Shown here in pieces: positions 1 to 8,282 of a DNA stretch of 38,637 nucleotides. Numbering within the stretch: position 1 is the stretch's first letter; the number at the start of each line of letters is the position of its first letter. Position numbers and translations under genes: made by a program. Source of the DNA: Lentimicrobium sp. (GTDB lineage Bacteria; Bacteroidota; Bacteroidia; Bacteroidales; Lentimicrobiaceae). The stretch is taken from the NCBI GenBank assembly GCA_024709105.1, contig JANJXJ010000095.1:1-38637 (forward strand), in the 5' to 3' direction. The notes under the pieces are model-generated. The model worked only from the letters and a program-made list of their open reading frames with translations. It had not been told where the DNA came from and made no database searches.

Positions 1-254
1 CCTGGGAAGTAATCAATAAAACCGGAGAAGTAGAAATTTATCCTAATCCGGCTGATGATCAAATCCGCGTTTTAACCGGGGAACCGCCTGATTATCTTGC
101 CATATACAATTGCCTGGGTGCACAAGTATTCCTTCCCTCAAGTTACGAAGGCAATGGGCTTACACTTGAGGTTTCGGGTCTTTCGCAGGGTATTTATTTT
201 ATTACCTATACATTGGGCGATAAGTTGGTCACCCGGCGTTTTGTGAAAAAATAG
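1..254 (+). CDS. C-terminal end of a T9SS-exported protein (partial)
   Basis: An open frame enters from the left edge (first full codon at 3) and ends at TAG 252-254, giving 84 residues. The visible part is a type IX secretion type A sorting domain: it opens with an EIYPNPADD motif, has a central LAIYNCLGAQVF strand pair, then LSQGIYFITY and a basic end (TRRFVKK). Such domains direct cargo through the T9SS across the outer membrane of Bacteroidota and are then cleaved. The catalytic or binding part lies outside the window, so its function is unknown. The stop is 36 bases before the next gene's start, and that gene has its own promoter-like box. Confidence 0.85.
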   Translation, partial: WEVINKTGEVEIYPNPADDQIRVLTGEPPDYLAIYNCLGAQVFLPSSYEGNGLTLEVSGLSQGIYFITYTLGDKLVTRRFVKK

Positions 255-255
255 T

Positions 256-263
256 TAGCTTTG
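256..263 (+). promoter_or_regulatory. Bacteroidetes -7 box TAGCTTTG
   Basis: TAGCTTTG matches the Bacteroidetes primary-sigma -7 consensus TAnnTTTG. It ends 27 bases before the ATG at 291, which argues for that start rather than the upstream in-frame TTG at 261. The same nine bases, TAGCTTTGC, occur upstream of the efflux operon at 32042. No well-spaced -33 TTG is evident. Confidence 0.5.
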
Positions 264-290
264 CAGGTTCAGGGTTTTAAATTATGTGGT

Positions 291-2633
291 ATGGCAAAAT
301 TGAGGGTAATTGCAGTTTTTTTGATGCTGGGCATGCTTGGCTTGCCGGTGATGAGGTTGTATGCACAAACCTACGACACCATTTCAAATTGGGAAAATAT
401 CACACCCAACTGGGTGGTTTGGGCCGGGCCGGGTCAGGTTACTGATAATCCTGCTCCGGGGGCGGTAAATCCTTCGGCACATTGTATTCAGCTTACAACC
501 AATTCCAACCCCTACAACCTGATGTTGCTGGATATGGAAGCCCCTGCCGATTTCGACCGCTACCCCCGCTACAGCCTGCTTGTGCTTGCGCCTGCAACAG
601 GCGGCGATGTGGTGCTTAAATTTGAAAACAGCGACAATACTTCTTCACGCGAATTGTTGCTTACCCCGCAGCCCGGGCAATGGACACGGCTTGAATTTGA
701 TTTCTCGGGTCAGACTTACGAAAATTATACCCGCATGGTAATCTTCTTCGACTTCCTCGGAACCAACCCCGATCGCCTTTGGTACATTGATGATGTGGTG
801 AAAGAAATTCCTGAGCCGGTGACTTTTTCTTCAACCATGCCTATTGTGGTGATCAACACCAACGGAGTGGATATTCCCAATGAGCCCAAAATTCCCGGAA
901 CCATGGGAATTATTTACAATGGCCCCGGCAATCTGAACAGTACCAGCGATCCGTTTAATCATTATAACGGGGACATTGGCATAGAAATAAGGGGGCAATC
1001 ATCGCAGATGTTTCCAAAAAAATCTTACTCCTTTGAAACCCGCACTCCTCAGGGAGACAACAATAACGTTGCCCTGCTGGGAATGCCTAAGGAAAACGAC
1101 TGGGTTTTGTATGCTCCTTACACCGACAAATCCATGTTGCGCAATGCAGTAACTTTTGGCATCGGGCATAAAATGGATGGATACTGCACCCGCACCCGCT
1201 TTGTCGAAGTAATTGTAAATACCGATTACAAAGGTATTTACGTGTTGATGGAACGGATCAAAAGAGACAAAAACAGAGTTAATATTGAAGAGCTTACACC
1301 GTCAATAACTACATTGCCGGGCCTCTCGGGAGGGTATATTGTTCGTGTGGATAAAATGGATCCCGACTTTACTTTAGGAACAGATGGCTGGTTATCAGAG
1401 GTTTATCCGGTTTATAATTATGCAAATCGCTCTGTTTTCCAGTATTATTATCCAAAAGCCGATGAAATTGTTCCTGAACAACGCAATTATATCAAACAAT
1501 TCATCACTTCGGCCGAAGTGGCACTCAACAGCAGCCGGTTTAAAGAGCCCGGCTTTGGATATATGAAATATTTCGATCTGCCTTCTTTTGTGGATTTTAT
1601 GCTGCTGAACGAAATCAGCAAAGAGGTGGATAAGTATAAATTCAGTACTTATTTTTTTAAGGAAAATGACAATCAGGGAGGGAAACTGTTTGCCGGCCCC
1701 GCATGGGATTTTAATCTGGGTTATGGAAATGTGGACTACTGGCCTCCGGGTTTAAGTACTTCCGGCTGGATGTATTCATCCGTGAAGAATGAGTCGTTGA
1801 TGATGTACTGGTGGCAAAGGCTGATGGAGGACAACTATTTCAGAGACCTTGCCAAAACCCGCTGGCTGAGCTTGCGGCAAAACCTTATTACCAACGCTTT
1901 TGTGGAACAACTTGTGGATTCCCTTATCAGCGAATTGTCTCCCTCGCTTGAACGCAATTATGAAAGGTGGCCCATACTTGGGCAATACGTATGGCCAAAT
2001 TACGACTGGCAAAACAATACCTATGAGGATGAAACCGATTATTTCAGGAATTTTCTATTCACCAGACTGCAGTGGATGGATAACAATATGCCCGGAAATG
2101 CTCTTCGGCCCTGGGCTGCCATCAGTTCGTCAGCAAACAAAATAACCCTGACTCTGTATGGCGATTATTTCAGGCGGAACATCATTTCAAAAGAAAGTTT
2201 TACGCTGAATGGTGCACCGGATTTTGTAAAAATTCAGGGGGTGGAATACAAAGGCCCTGCTTCCTGCGAAATTACTCTTACTACCGATGCTTCTGCACAT
2301 CAGAATCTTTCGGTAGTGATTGCAGACCGGCTGCTCAATACACTCACTCCGCTCGAAAGCAATAAACTTGCATCGGTGGGAATGCCCGAAGCAAACCCTG
2401 AATCAAGCAAAGTAACTGTGGGTTATTTTGATCATGCACTGGTGATACGCAGATCCGGAACAGGCATTTCCGGAAAAGGAATACTTCGGGATATGTCAGG
2501 GCGGAAGGTTAGCGAAATTTTAATATCAGGAGGCGAGGTGCAGACCATTCCGCTTTCGCTGAGCCCGGGCGTTTATATCTACTCCGAAGCAGGAAAATCA
2601 GGGTGGATTTCGGTTAAGATGGTGGTTCTCTGA
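291..2633 (+). CDS. Secreted CotH kinase-family protein with T9SS-like C-terminus
   Basis: The protein is 780 residues from ATG 291. A signal peptide spans residues 1 to about 26 and ends in LYAQ. Residues ~30-175 look like a beta-rich carbohydrate-binding-like domain. From ~185 to ~600 it carries CotH family hallmarks: GQSSQMFPKKSY near 235-247 (lysines expected to bind ATP), DKSMLRN, LMERIKRDKNRV near 318-329, GGYIVRVDK, and AGPAWDFNLGYGN near 468-480 with the presumed metal-binding Asp. CotH proteins are atypical secreted kinases, known from Bacillus spore coats. The last ~70 residues resemble a T9SS sorting domain (GKGILRDMSGRKV, then SPGVYIY and KMVVL), without a clear PNP opening. It is probably exported to the surface or outside. 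The substrate is unknown. Confidence 0.85.
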   Translation: MAKLRVIAVFLMLGMLGLPVMRLYAQTYDTISNWENITPNWVVWAGPGQVTDNPAPGAVNPSAHCIQLTTNSNPYNLMLLDMEAPADFDRYPRYSLLVLAPATGGDVVLKFENSDNTSSRELLLTPQPGQWTRLEFDFSGQTYENYTRMVIFFDFLGTNPDRLWYIDDVVKEIPEPVTFSSTMPIVVINTNGVDIPNEPKIPGTMGIIYNGPGNLNSTSDPFNHYNGDIGIEIRGQSSQMFPKKSYSFETRTPQGDNNNVALLGMPKENDWVLYAPYTDKSMLRNAVTFGIGHKMDGYCTRTRFVEVIVNTDYKGIYVLMERIKRDKNRVNIEELTPSITTLPGLSGGYIVRVDKMDPDFTLGTDGWLSEVYPVYNYANRSVFQYYYPKADEIVPEQRNYIKQFITSAEVALNSSRFKEPGFGYMKYFDLPSFVDFMLLNEISKEVDKYKFSTYFFKENDNQGGKLFAGPAWDFNLGYGNVDYWPPGLSTSGWMYSSVKNESLMMYWWQRLMEDNYFRDLAKTRWLSLRQNLITNAFVEQLVDSLISELSPSLERNYERWPILGQYVWPNYDWQNNTYEDETDYFRNFLFTRLQWMDNNMPGNALRPWAAISSSANKITLTLYGDYFRRNIISKESFTLNGAPDFVKIQGVEYKGPASCEITLTTDASAHQNLSVVIADRLLNTLTPLESNKLASVGMPEANPESSKVTVGYFDHALVIRRSGTGISGKGILRDMSGRKVSEILISGGEVQTIPLSLSPGVYIYSEAGKSGWISVKMVVL

Positions 2634-2762
2634 TAATTCAGGCCAAAAATTTGTACCAAAGGTGGAATGGTGATTTTTAATTAAAAATTGGTTAAGAGAA
2701 TTCAGCTCGTGCTGCTCCAGATGAGGTAAGTCATTGAGTTTGTGCCATTCTGCTGCAAATGA

Positions 2763-2848
2763 TTTTTCTGCCAGGCTTGGATGTAAATACAAGCCTTTGT
2801 AAATGAGAAAATAGCTATTTTTGTTTTTAAAAAGAGTTCCTGAGAATG
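2763..2848. repeat. Direct repeat, copy 1 (86 bp)
   Basis: Matches 3864-3949. The last 60 bases (2789-2848) are identical to 3890-3949, and the first 26 differ at about five positions. Weaker similarity continues a little on both sides. The copies lie 1101 bp apart and flank the 5' ends of two unrecognised secreted-protein genes. No terminal inverted repeats or target duplication were seen. Confidence 0.9.
2796..2823 (+). promoter_or_regulatory. Promoter-like TTTG-N16-TATTTTTG in repeat copy 1
   Basis: TTTG (2796-2799) and TATTTTTG (2816-2823, TAnnTTTG consensus) are 16 bases apart, close to the spacing reported for Bacteroidetes promoters. It is conserved exactly in the second copy. Transcription would start near 2830 and leave a leader of about 125 bases before ATG 2958. 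Confidence 0.4.
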
Positions 2849-2957
2849 CTTTTGGGGATATTTCATACCTTATTGAGCCAAGTGTGCTCATTTTCAGCCC
2901 TTGATCAAATAGTTATGAATCAACATGCCTTATGTATTATTATTAAATCTAATTCAC

Positions 2958-3836
2958 ATGAAGTTTAATCCAATTTTCCTTTTAGCTTTTTTGCTATTAT
3001 TTGTTAGCTGCAGGAACAATAAGTATGAAACGGTTACTTATACAGCTAAAGTTCCCTTCTCCCCAGAGTATTATAGAAGTATTGAGTTTGTTAATTATAA
3101 TGACTCTGTATTTATTATTCAAACAATGGATCTGAGTTATGATTTTACTGATATAATCAGTCATTTAACAATTTCAACGGGTAAAATTTTCAAAATTGAT
3201 AAATACTTTTATACAAAAGATGATTTGACAGGTGAAACCATCCTCTTCTCTACGGATGGAGATTATCTTCAATTTTATGGTAGTCGATATGACAATTTGA
3301 ATTTCAAAAAAGAGAAAGATGATGTTTATGAAAGTGATTTTGATATTAACGAGGATAATTTCAGAAAAAGGATTTACTTAATGGAATTAGCTGAGAATCT
3401 AAGTTCGTATAAAGAAATGATTGAGGATGTAGATTCTTCCAGAAATAAAGAAATTGTTCTTGTAAATGATAGCATTGTAGAATTTTCAAATCATTTTGGC
3501 TTAAGTATACATTTGTATAATGACTCAACATATGATTTTACAATTGAGAATTTGTTGTTTAGTACCGGCTATTGGAAATTTGAAAAAGGTTGTTTAATTT
3601 TTGATGAATCTGTCATTTTTTCAAATCGAAATTATCCTTATGAAATTCCTGATAAACTATTAATTTATATTGAGAAGAATGAAAACATCTACACTTCATA
3701 CTTGGTTGACGATTCTACATTATTTATGGGTACTTTGCCTTTTGCTCAGTCATGTGTAATTATGAGAAAGGTGCGACCTGACATCAAATCTGACTTCTTT
3801 AATAGTTTGCGTGCGACAGGTCAGTTGCCAGAATAA
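2958..3836 (+). CDS. Putative lipoprotein of unknown function
   Basis: The protein is 292 residues from ATG 2958. An in-frame ATG at 2925 is less likely because the later one opens a clean lipoprotein signal, MKFNPIFLLAFLLLFVSC, with the lipobox Cys at residue 18. The mature part is acidic and rich in Tyr, Asp and Asn, with many short beta-strand-like segments. Near residues 195-215, a pattern of the type NDSTYDFTIEN followed by STGYWKFEKGCLIF resembles the Gly-x-Trp beta hairpins seen in many small Bacteroidetes lipoproteins; this is only a resemblance. Codon and base use is AT-richer than the flanking genes, and no family was recognised. It starts about 110 bases after repeat copy 1, which may supply its promoter. 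Confidence 0.6.
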   Translation: MKFNPIFLLAFLLLFVSCRNNKYETVTYTAKVPFSPEYYRSIEFVNYNDSVFIIQTMDLSYDFTDIISHLTISTGKIFKIDKYFYTKDDLTGETILFSTDGDYLQFYGSRYDNLNFKKEKDDVYESDFDINEDNFRKRIYLMELAENLSSYKEMIEDVDSSRNKEIVLVNDSIVEFSNHFGLSIHLYNDSTYDFTIENLLFSTGYWKFEKGCLIFDESVIFSNRNYPYEIPDKLLIYIEKNENIYTSYLVDDSTLFMGTLPFAQSCVIMRKVRPDIKSDFFNSLRATGQLPE

Positions 3837-3863
3837 TTTTTCTATTTTTTTCGCAGTCAATTG

Positions 3864-3949
3864 TTTTTCTGTCAGGCTTTGATGCGAAAACAAGCCTTTG
3901 TAAATGAGAAAATAGCTATTTTTGTTTTTAAAAAGAGTTCCTGAGAATG
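3864..3949. repeat. Direct repeat, copy 2 (86 bp)
   Basis: Second copy of the element at 2763-2848, with 60 identical bases at 3890-3949. It starts 28 bases after the stop of the upstream lipoprotein gene and ends 30 bases before ATG 3980. In both copies the minus strand keeps the same open frame, reading ...TFSGTLFKNKNSYFLIYKG... in copy 2, so the element may instead derive from a coding fragment. Confidence 0.9.
3897..3924 (+). promoter_or_regulatory. Promoter-like TTTG-N16-TATTTTTG in repeat copy 2
   Basis: TTTG (3897-3900) and TATTTTTG (3917-3924) are identical in sequence and spacing to copy 1. Predicted transcription would begin near 3931, about 50 bases before ATG 3980. Confidence 0.4.
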
Positions 3950-3979
3950 TTATTTTGGATATTACTCACAATATCACAG

Positions 3980-4774
3980 ATGAAAATTTATTGCATATTG
4001 TTTCTTTATTTATTGATTCTTGTATTGGGTAAACAGGGCTTTTCCCAATACTCTGGAATTTACTCCTCAAAATACGGAGAATTTGTTGATTTCTCTCTTC
4101 AAGGAAAATTTTATGCATTAACCGAATGGGGTTCTAAGTTTTCTAACACAAGAATGGAATTTGATTGTGGCATTTATGAAATAAGTAATGATACTTTGTA
4201 TTTTCTATCTGATAATCATCCAAATAACAAAATAGTTAATATAGTCACCTTTGTCAAGAACTCTGCATTTGAATTTGTTAGCTTCAATTTCGTTTGCATT
4301 GATATTTATAAAATACCCTCCTCTATACTCAAATTGGAGTTTTATTATGAAGGGAGTGACTCTATAGAGACATTTTGTTTGAAGGACGAAGAAAAAATTA
4401 AAGTGCATAGTTCAGGTATTAATAAAGTAGATTGTTCATATATATTGGATAGTAGAGAGTTGATTAAATTTTCTCTTTCAGGTAATGATATTTTTGGGAA
4501 TGATATTACGATACATTCAATTCATCCGACTAAAACCATGCAAAATAAAAAGTTTCTAATAAAAGATTTTTCAGATATTTCTTTAACTTTGATTGGCCCT
4601 GTAATACAAGATTATAAACGAAAAAATCGAATCAAATGGTTTCAATCCTTTCGGAATTGGCCATGGAAATGGAATTTTCGCAAATCACATTGGTATGATC
4701 CGCTAGAGAAGAAATTAATATTTAATCAATGCAAAAAAATGTATTTCTTCTCTTGTAATAATGAATATCCCTGA
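3980..4774 (+). CDS. Putative secreted protein of unknown function
   Basis: The protein is 264 residues from ATG 3980; the in-frame ATG at 3947 lies inside the repeat copy and would add 11 residues before the signal peptide. MKIYCILFLYLLILVLGKQGFSQ is a signal peptide with likely cleavage after FSQ. The mature N-terminus (YSGIYSSKYGEFVDFSLQG...CGIYEISNDTLYF, residues 24 to about 78) has the short beta-strand pattern common in small secreted Bacteroidetes proteins. The C-terminus is basic and rich in Trp (WFQSFRNWPWKWNFRKSHWY). No family was recognised. It is AT-rich like its neighbours and may be co-regulated with the 2958 gene through the shared repeat. Confidence 0.55.
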   Translation: MKIYCILFLYLLILVLGKQGFSQYSGIYSSKYGEFVDFSLQGKFYALTEWGSKFSNTRMEFDCGIYEISNDTLYFLSDNHPNNKIVNIVTFVKNSAFEFVSFNFVCIDIYKIPSSILKLEFYYEGSDSIETFCLKDEEKIKVHSSGINKVDCSYILDSRELIKFSLSGNDIFGNDITIHSIHPTKTMQNKKFLIKDFSDISLTLIGPVIQDYKRKNRIKWFQSFRNWPWKWNFRKSHWYDPLEKKLIFNQCKKMYFFSCNNEYP

Positions 4775-4866
4775 CATTCAAGTGCTTTTAATGCTTGAAT
4801 TCCGGGCTCATTCATTCAATTATTCACGGCAACCAACAGTTCACAGAACCCAAATGATGGAAGAAT

Positions 4867-5607
4867 ATGCAACACGTTATTGGAGTTTATTTTAGAAATA
4901 GTACTTCTTTTTATTGTGAAGTATTTTCGGGAATTAAAATCCCGATAATTTTTCTTTTTCTGTCCTTATTCTTTAATGCTGTTTCAGGACAAGAAATAAA
5001 GGATGAGGTTGTGGTTGTGCCCAATGATTCTATTGTGGTACTTAAAAAGCGGGAAACATCAGTTTCTATATCAGTAACGTTTAAGAATATGTCAAATGCA
5101 GATACGTTGATTCTGAAAAATGTAACCGGCATATTATACCCTGATTTAGCTGATTTTGCTCCTGGTACTTCTTTTTTCGAAAAGGAATGTTATAAGAACA
5201 AATTAAATTTCAGAATTGAGGATTTAAATGGTGAAATCATGCAGCCTCAAAACATAAATTATGTAAATAATACAATAGAAATTGACAGTAATTATTATGA
5301 AACAAAACAAAGTTCCGGGCTGAAGGGTAGTTTTAAAAGAAAGCACAAAACAAACGATTGCCTGAAAAGAGGAAGCATTTCACTTACTCAGGACTCTACC
5401 GTTATTGTTTGTCCTTATTTGGGAAGGCATTACTTGTCAAAAGGAGTGTATTACTTATACATTTATTATTGCAATAGTTATGATACAAGGTATGGCTTAA
5501 AATATGAGTCTGCGCTTATTAAAACGAGCCCTTCTGTTGGCAGAGTCAAAAAAAAGGTTTTTATTGGCCAGTTTACTTCTCAACCTATTAAACTCATTGT
5601 AAGGTAA
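4867..5607 (+). CDS. Putative secreted protein of unknown function
   Basis: The protein is 246 residues from ATG 4867. The first 23 residues are polar and are followed by a hydrophobic signal core, IPIIFLFLSLFFNAVSGQ, so the true start may be later, although no alternative ATG, GTG or TTG fits. The mature region has an Ig-like or stalk-like composition (SVSISVTFKNMSNADTLILKN), then a charged middle with a KGSFKRKHKTNDCLKRG segment, then a Tyr-rich beta section. Five Cys residues follow the signal core. No family was recognised. The 92-base gap upstream holds a 7-bp inverted repeat (4776-4782/4794-4800) and no clear promoter. Confidence 0.5.
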   Translation: MQHVIGVYFRNSTSFYCEVFSGIKIPIIFLFLSLFFNAVSGQEIKDEVVVVPNDSIVVLKKRETSVSISVTFKNMSNADTLILKNVTGILYPDLADFAPGTSFFEKECYKNKLNFRIEDLNGEIMQPQNINYVNNTIEIDSNYYETKQSSGLKGSFKRKHKTNDCLKRGSISLTQDSTVIVCPYLGRHYLSKGVYYLYIYYCNSYDTRYGLKYESALIKTSPSVGRVKKKVFIGQFTSQPIKLIVR

Positions 5608-5653
5608 TAAAACGGAAAAGATAATATTTGGTATCTTCATTTTGCATTAGTGT

Positions 5654-5872
5654 TTGTCGATAGCATTGGATATTTATATTGCATTTTTACTGGACAAGTG
5701 TGGTTATGAGGCCTCATTACTCTTTATTGGAACCTTGTTTTCCGGTATGAGAATGCTTTTAAAGGAGGATAAGAGTTGTTTACCTCTCAATGTTTTGCTG
5801 ATTATAACTACGGCACTTCTAATTATAATATTATTTGTATTTGCTATTTGTGCATTTCTTAGCTGTGTATAA
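5654..5872 (+). CDS. Possible small membrane protein
   Basis: A 72-codon frame begins at TTG 5654, directly after an in-frame stop at 5648. It would encode two hydrophobic segments: about residues 19-33 (EASLLFIGTLFSGMR) and about 44-70 (LNVLLIITTALLIIILFVFAICAFLSC), separated by a short charged loop. No ATG is available before residue 32, so it could be a remnant of a longer membrane gene. It follows the 4867 gene by 46 bases on the same strand. Hydrophobicity alone supports it. Confidence 0.3.
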   Translation: MSIALDIYIAFLLDKCGYEASLLFIGTLFSGMRMLLKEDKSCLPLNVLLIITTALLIIILFVFAICAFLSCV

Positions 5873-6363
5873 ATCATTCCGAACTAAATAGCTTATGCAA
5901 GTCAACTTCCAACTCCTTCCGAAAGTATTAACGATCATTTCGAAAAACTGGTAAATTTGAATCAGAATATAAACACTACCTTGCATAAAAAACTTTTCTT
6001 TTAGGAATAAGTATGAATTCCTTTAAGTACTTTCTGGAATAGTACCCTTGTAAAGTGTATTTGTTAGATCCTTAAATATTGTTCATATTGGACTCTTCCC
6101 AAAATAAAGACAATGATTATTCTTTTCTCAAAAAAATGGAGATAATTATTTTTTGGGTTCAGGCTTTAAAATATGATAAAGATCTTAAAGCAAACGGACA
6201 TTTTAAGAAATATTAATCGAGGAGAATTTGCATTTTGCTTGGCGTACTATTTTATGCAATTGTTATTGCCATGGCTAACATTTTTAAATAAAAGATTATC
6301 AGTCAACCTGTCTTTTAATTCTTTTTTATTGACTATTTTAAAGCCCCCCACAGTAACTTGCTA
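5873..6363. other. AT-rich region without a clear gene
   Basis: About 490 bases with many stops in all frames. A 77-codon plus-strand frame (6173-6406) runs into the 3' end of the opposing deacetylase gene and has no family resemblance, so it is not called. No hairpin terminator or repeat stands out. Confidence 0.5.
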
Positions 6364-6978
6364 TTATTCTATCACTGAAAATCTGCAGGCTTTTTCGCTG
6401 AAATAGTCCAGAAACCTTGGCAGTGCATACAACATATTATCGGCGGCTTTCAGGCTGTCGTGGAAAACAACTATGCTGCCTGAGGTGGTGTTTTCGATCG
6501 CATTTCTCAGAACTTTTTCAGGCTGCAGGTTTCTGTCGTAATCGCCGGTAAGCACCGACCACATAACGATTCGGTATTCCTTCTTAAGTTGCTGAATCAC
6601 CGAGGGGCGTATGCGTCCGTAAGGTGGTCTGAATAAGCTGCTTTGAATAACCCGGCTGCAGAGGGCGACATCTTCAACATATGCTTCGGCAGTGGTTTTC
6701 CAGCCATTGAGATGATGAAAGGTGTGGTTTCCTGTGGCATGGCCGGCCTGCTGAATCTGCCTGTAAACATCGTGGTGCTTTGCAGCATTGTCGCCAACGC
6801 AGAAAAAAGTAGCCCTGGCTTTATATTTATCAAGAATGGAAAGGACTTCCGGGGTGATGCCGGGTATTGGGCCGTCATCAAAAGTAAGGAAAATCTCACC
6901 GGGCCTGTTGTTTATCTCCCAGGTTAAATTTTTGTGAGTGAGTGTTCGCAGCAGCGCAGGCGATTTGGTAATGTGCAT
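6364..6978 (-). CDS. Polysaccharide deacetylase (NodB homology domain, CE4)
   Basis: The protein is 204 residues, almost entirely one NodB domain. All five carbohydrate esterase 4 motifs are visible: TFDDGP at 32-37 (catalytic base and metal Asp, D34/D35), HTFHH at 85-89 (metal His), RPPYG at 117-121, a W-containing block followed by GDYD near 138-150, and VVFHDS near 171-176. These enzymes remove N-acetyl groups from chitin-like oligomers, peptidoglycan or exopolysaccharide with a divalent metal. No signal peptide is evident, so it may be cytoplasmic or exported in another way. Neighbours do not reveal the substrate. It lies 158 bases downstream of the CobW-type gene on the same strand. Confidence 0.9.
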   Translation of the reverse strand: MHITKSPALLRTLTHKNLTWEINNRPGEIFLTFDDGPIPGITPEVLSILDKYKARATFFCVGDNAAKHHDVYRQIQQAGHATGNHTFHHLNGWKTTAEAYVEDVALCSRVIQSSLFRPPYGRIRPSVIQQLKKEYRIVMWSVLTGDYDRNLQPEKVLRNAIENTTSGSIVVFHDSLKAADNMLYALPRFLDYFSEKACRFSVIE

Positions 6979-7072
6979 ATACTTTTTCTTCAGAAATTTA
7001 ACTTTACCCTAATCAGAAAAATAAGAGTCTGATATTCAGGGTTTAGCCGGATTTCTCCTGATTTGTTTTGGT

Positions 7073-8137
7073 TTAATTAGTTCTGCTCAGCAACGAAACA
7101 CTGCGCTGCAGGTCGCCTGCGAGCAGCTCAATCAAACTTTCATCAAGCCTGAGTTTATTCAGTTTTTTCCCGATAAAGATGATGCGGCTCACCCGTTCTT
7201 CGTTTTCCCAAAGATCGCCCGACGAGATCATAATATGCTCTTTAACCGATTGAACCACAACTTTCTGGGCAACCTTGTCGAAGCTGATAATACCTTTGAT
7301 CCGGTAAATGCCTCCGCCGTAATATTCAATCAGGTGGTCGAGCCAGAAGTTGAACTTGTGCGGATCGAAATTGCGTGTAAAGGTGTAGCTGTGCGATTCA
7401 ATATCGTGGTGCGGGGTCTGGTGTTTCTGAATACTGGCAAAGCCAACCGGTTGAAGTATGCTTCCTCCCGGCCTTAATCCGGTAGCTTTTTTCGAAAAGT
7501 CTTCAATCACCGGCGGAGCATACGACCAGGTGTCAATCACCGGAATCTGGTCAATGTTTCCAAAGCTGGTTTTAAAAATCCCGGCATAAGGATTAAACGA
7601 TCTTACTAATGCTTCGGTTTCAGCAAGTTCCGCATCGCCGGTAAGGTCGCATTTGTTGATGATGATTCGGTCGGCATAGGATATTTGCCTGGCAGCCAAT
7701 GTGGTATCAGCAGAAATAGCTTTTATATTTTTGGCATCCACCAGGCAAACCACGCTGTCGATTCTGTAAAAGGTTTCAATTTGTTCCGACGACATAAACG
7801 CCTGCACCACTGTTGAAGGATCGGCAATTCCGGTAGTTTCAACAATCAGGTGAGTAAGTTTGTGCCTGATATTTAGCAAATCGAACAGCAGTTCGGCCAA
7901 TTCGCCATTCAGGGTACAGCAGATGCACCCGTTCGACATTTCGTAAATGTTTTCGCTTTCAATTCCTACGATCAGGTCGTTGTCAATGGGAATTTCGCCG
8001 AATTCATTTTCAATTACGGCAAACTTATTATCGTGATTTGATTTGATAAGGTTATTCAGCAAAGTGGTTTTCCCCGCTCCCAGAAAACCGGTAAGTATGG
8101 TCACTGGCAGGCGGTCGTCGTCGGTGTAGTCAATCAT
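7073..8137 (-). CDS. CobW/COG0523-family G3E GTPase (metal chaperone-like)
   Basis: The protein is 354 residues from ATG 8137. The frame is open up to 8233, but a TAnnTTTG box at 8153-8160 lies inside that extension and supports 8137. Walker A is GFLGAGKT at 17-24, the metal-binding CICC is at 71-74, VVCLVDA sits near 129-135 and the NKCD base-specificity motif is at 161-164. A CobW C-terminal domain follows from about residue 255 (HSYTFTRNFDPHKFNFWLD). The family uses GTP to deliver zinc, cobalt or other metals to client enzymes; the metal here cannot be read from sequence. It has its own promoter 146 bases downstream of the helicase stop. The first 15 residues are acidic. Confidence 0.9.
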   Translation of the reverse strand: MIDYTDDDRLPVTILTGFLGAGKTTLLNNLIKSNHDNKFAVIENEFGEIPIDNDLIVGIESENIYEMSNGCICCTLNGELAELLFDLLNIRHKLTHLIVETTGIADPSTVVQAFMSSEQIETFYRIDSVVCLVDAKNIKAISADTTLAARQISYADRIIINKCDLTGDAELAETEALVRSFNPYAGIFKTSFGNIDQIPVIDTWSYAPPVIEDFSKKATGLRPGGSILQPVGFASIQKHQTPHHDIESHSYTFTRNFDPHKFNFWLDHLIEYYGGGIYRIKGIISFDKVAQKVVVQSVKEHIMISSGDLWENEERVSRIIFIGKKLNKLRLDESLIELLAGDLQRSVSLLSRTN

Positions 8138-8152
8138 ATTTTTTCTTTTATG

Positions 8153-8160
8153 CAAAATTA
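8153..8160 (-). promoter_or_regulatory. Bacteroidetes -7 box for the CobW-type gene
   Basis: The minus strand reads TAATTTTG (plus CAAAATTA), matching TAnnTTTG, 15 bases before the ATG at 8137. A well-spaced -33 TTG is not clear. Confidence 0.5.
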
Positions 8161-8282
8161 ACAATACTTCCGATGTGAAAAACATGAAGCCAAAAGCAGC
8201 ACTGTTTAAAGCTTGCTGAAATATTCTCAGCATATCGCCCTGGAGGGAATTATTGTCCTTGCCTGCGGGTATCTGATGTTTT

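Larger units (their letters stand above)
2634..2957. other. AT-rich intergenic region with repeat copy 1
   Basis: This 324-base stretch has no convincing gene. It holds a perfect 16-bp A/T palindrome (2673-2688, ATTTTTAA/TTAAAAAT), a possible weak terminator after the CotH gene, and the first copy of the 86-bp direct repeat (2763-2848) with a promoter-like sequence. A 97-codon frame on the minus strand crosses the repeat; it is discussed under findings. Confidence 0.6.

Noticed and set aside
2598-2891. 97-codon frame on the minus strand
   Set aside because: It overlaps the CotH stop, has no recognised family and largely consists of the direct repeat. It is treated as a possible remnant, not called as a gene.
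2763-3949. Insertion sequence or MITE
   Set aside because: The repeat has no terminal inverted repeats, no target-site duplication and no transposase nearby.
6173-6406. 77-codon frame on the plus strand before the deacetylase
   Set aside because: It runs into the 3' end of the opposing deacetylase gene, has no signal or domain, and its composition matches random AT-rich DNA.
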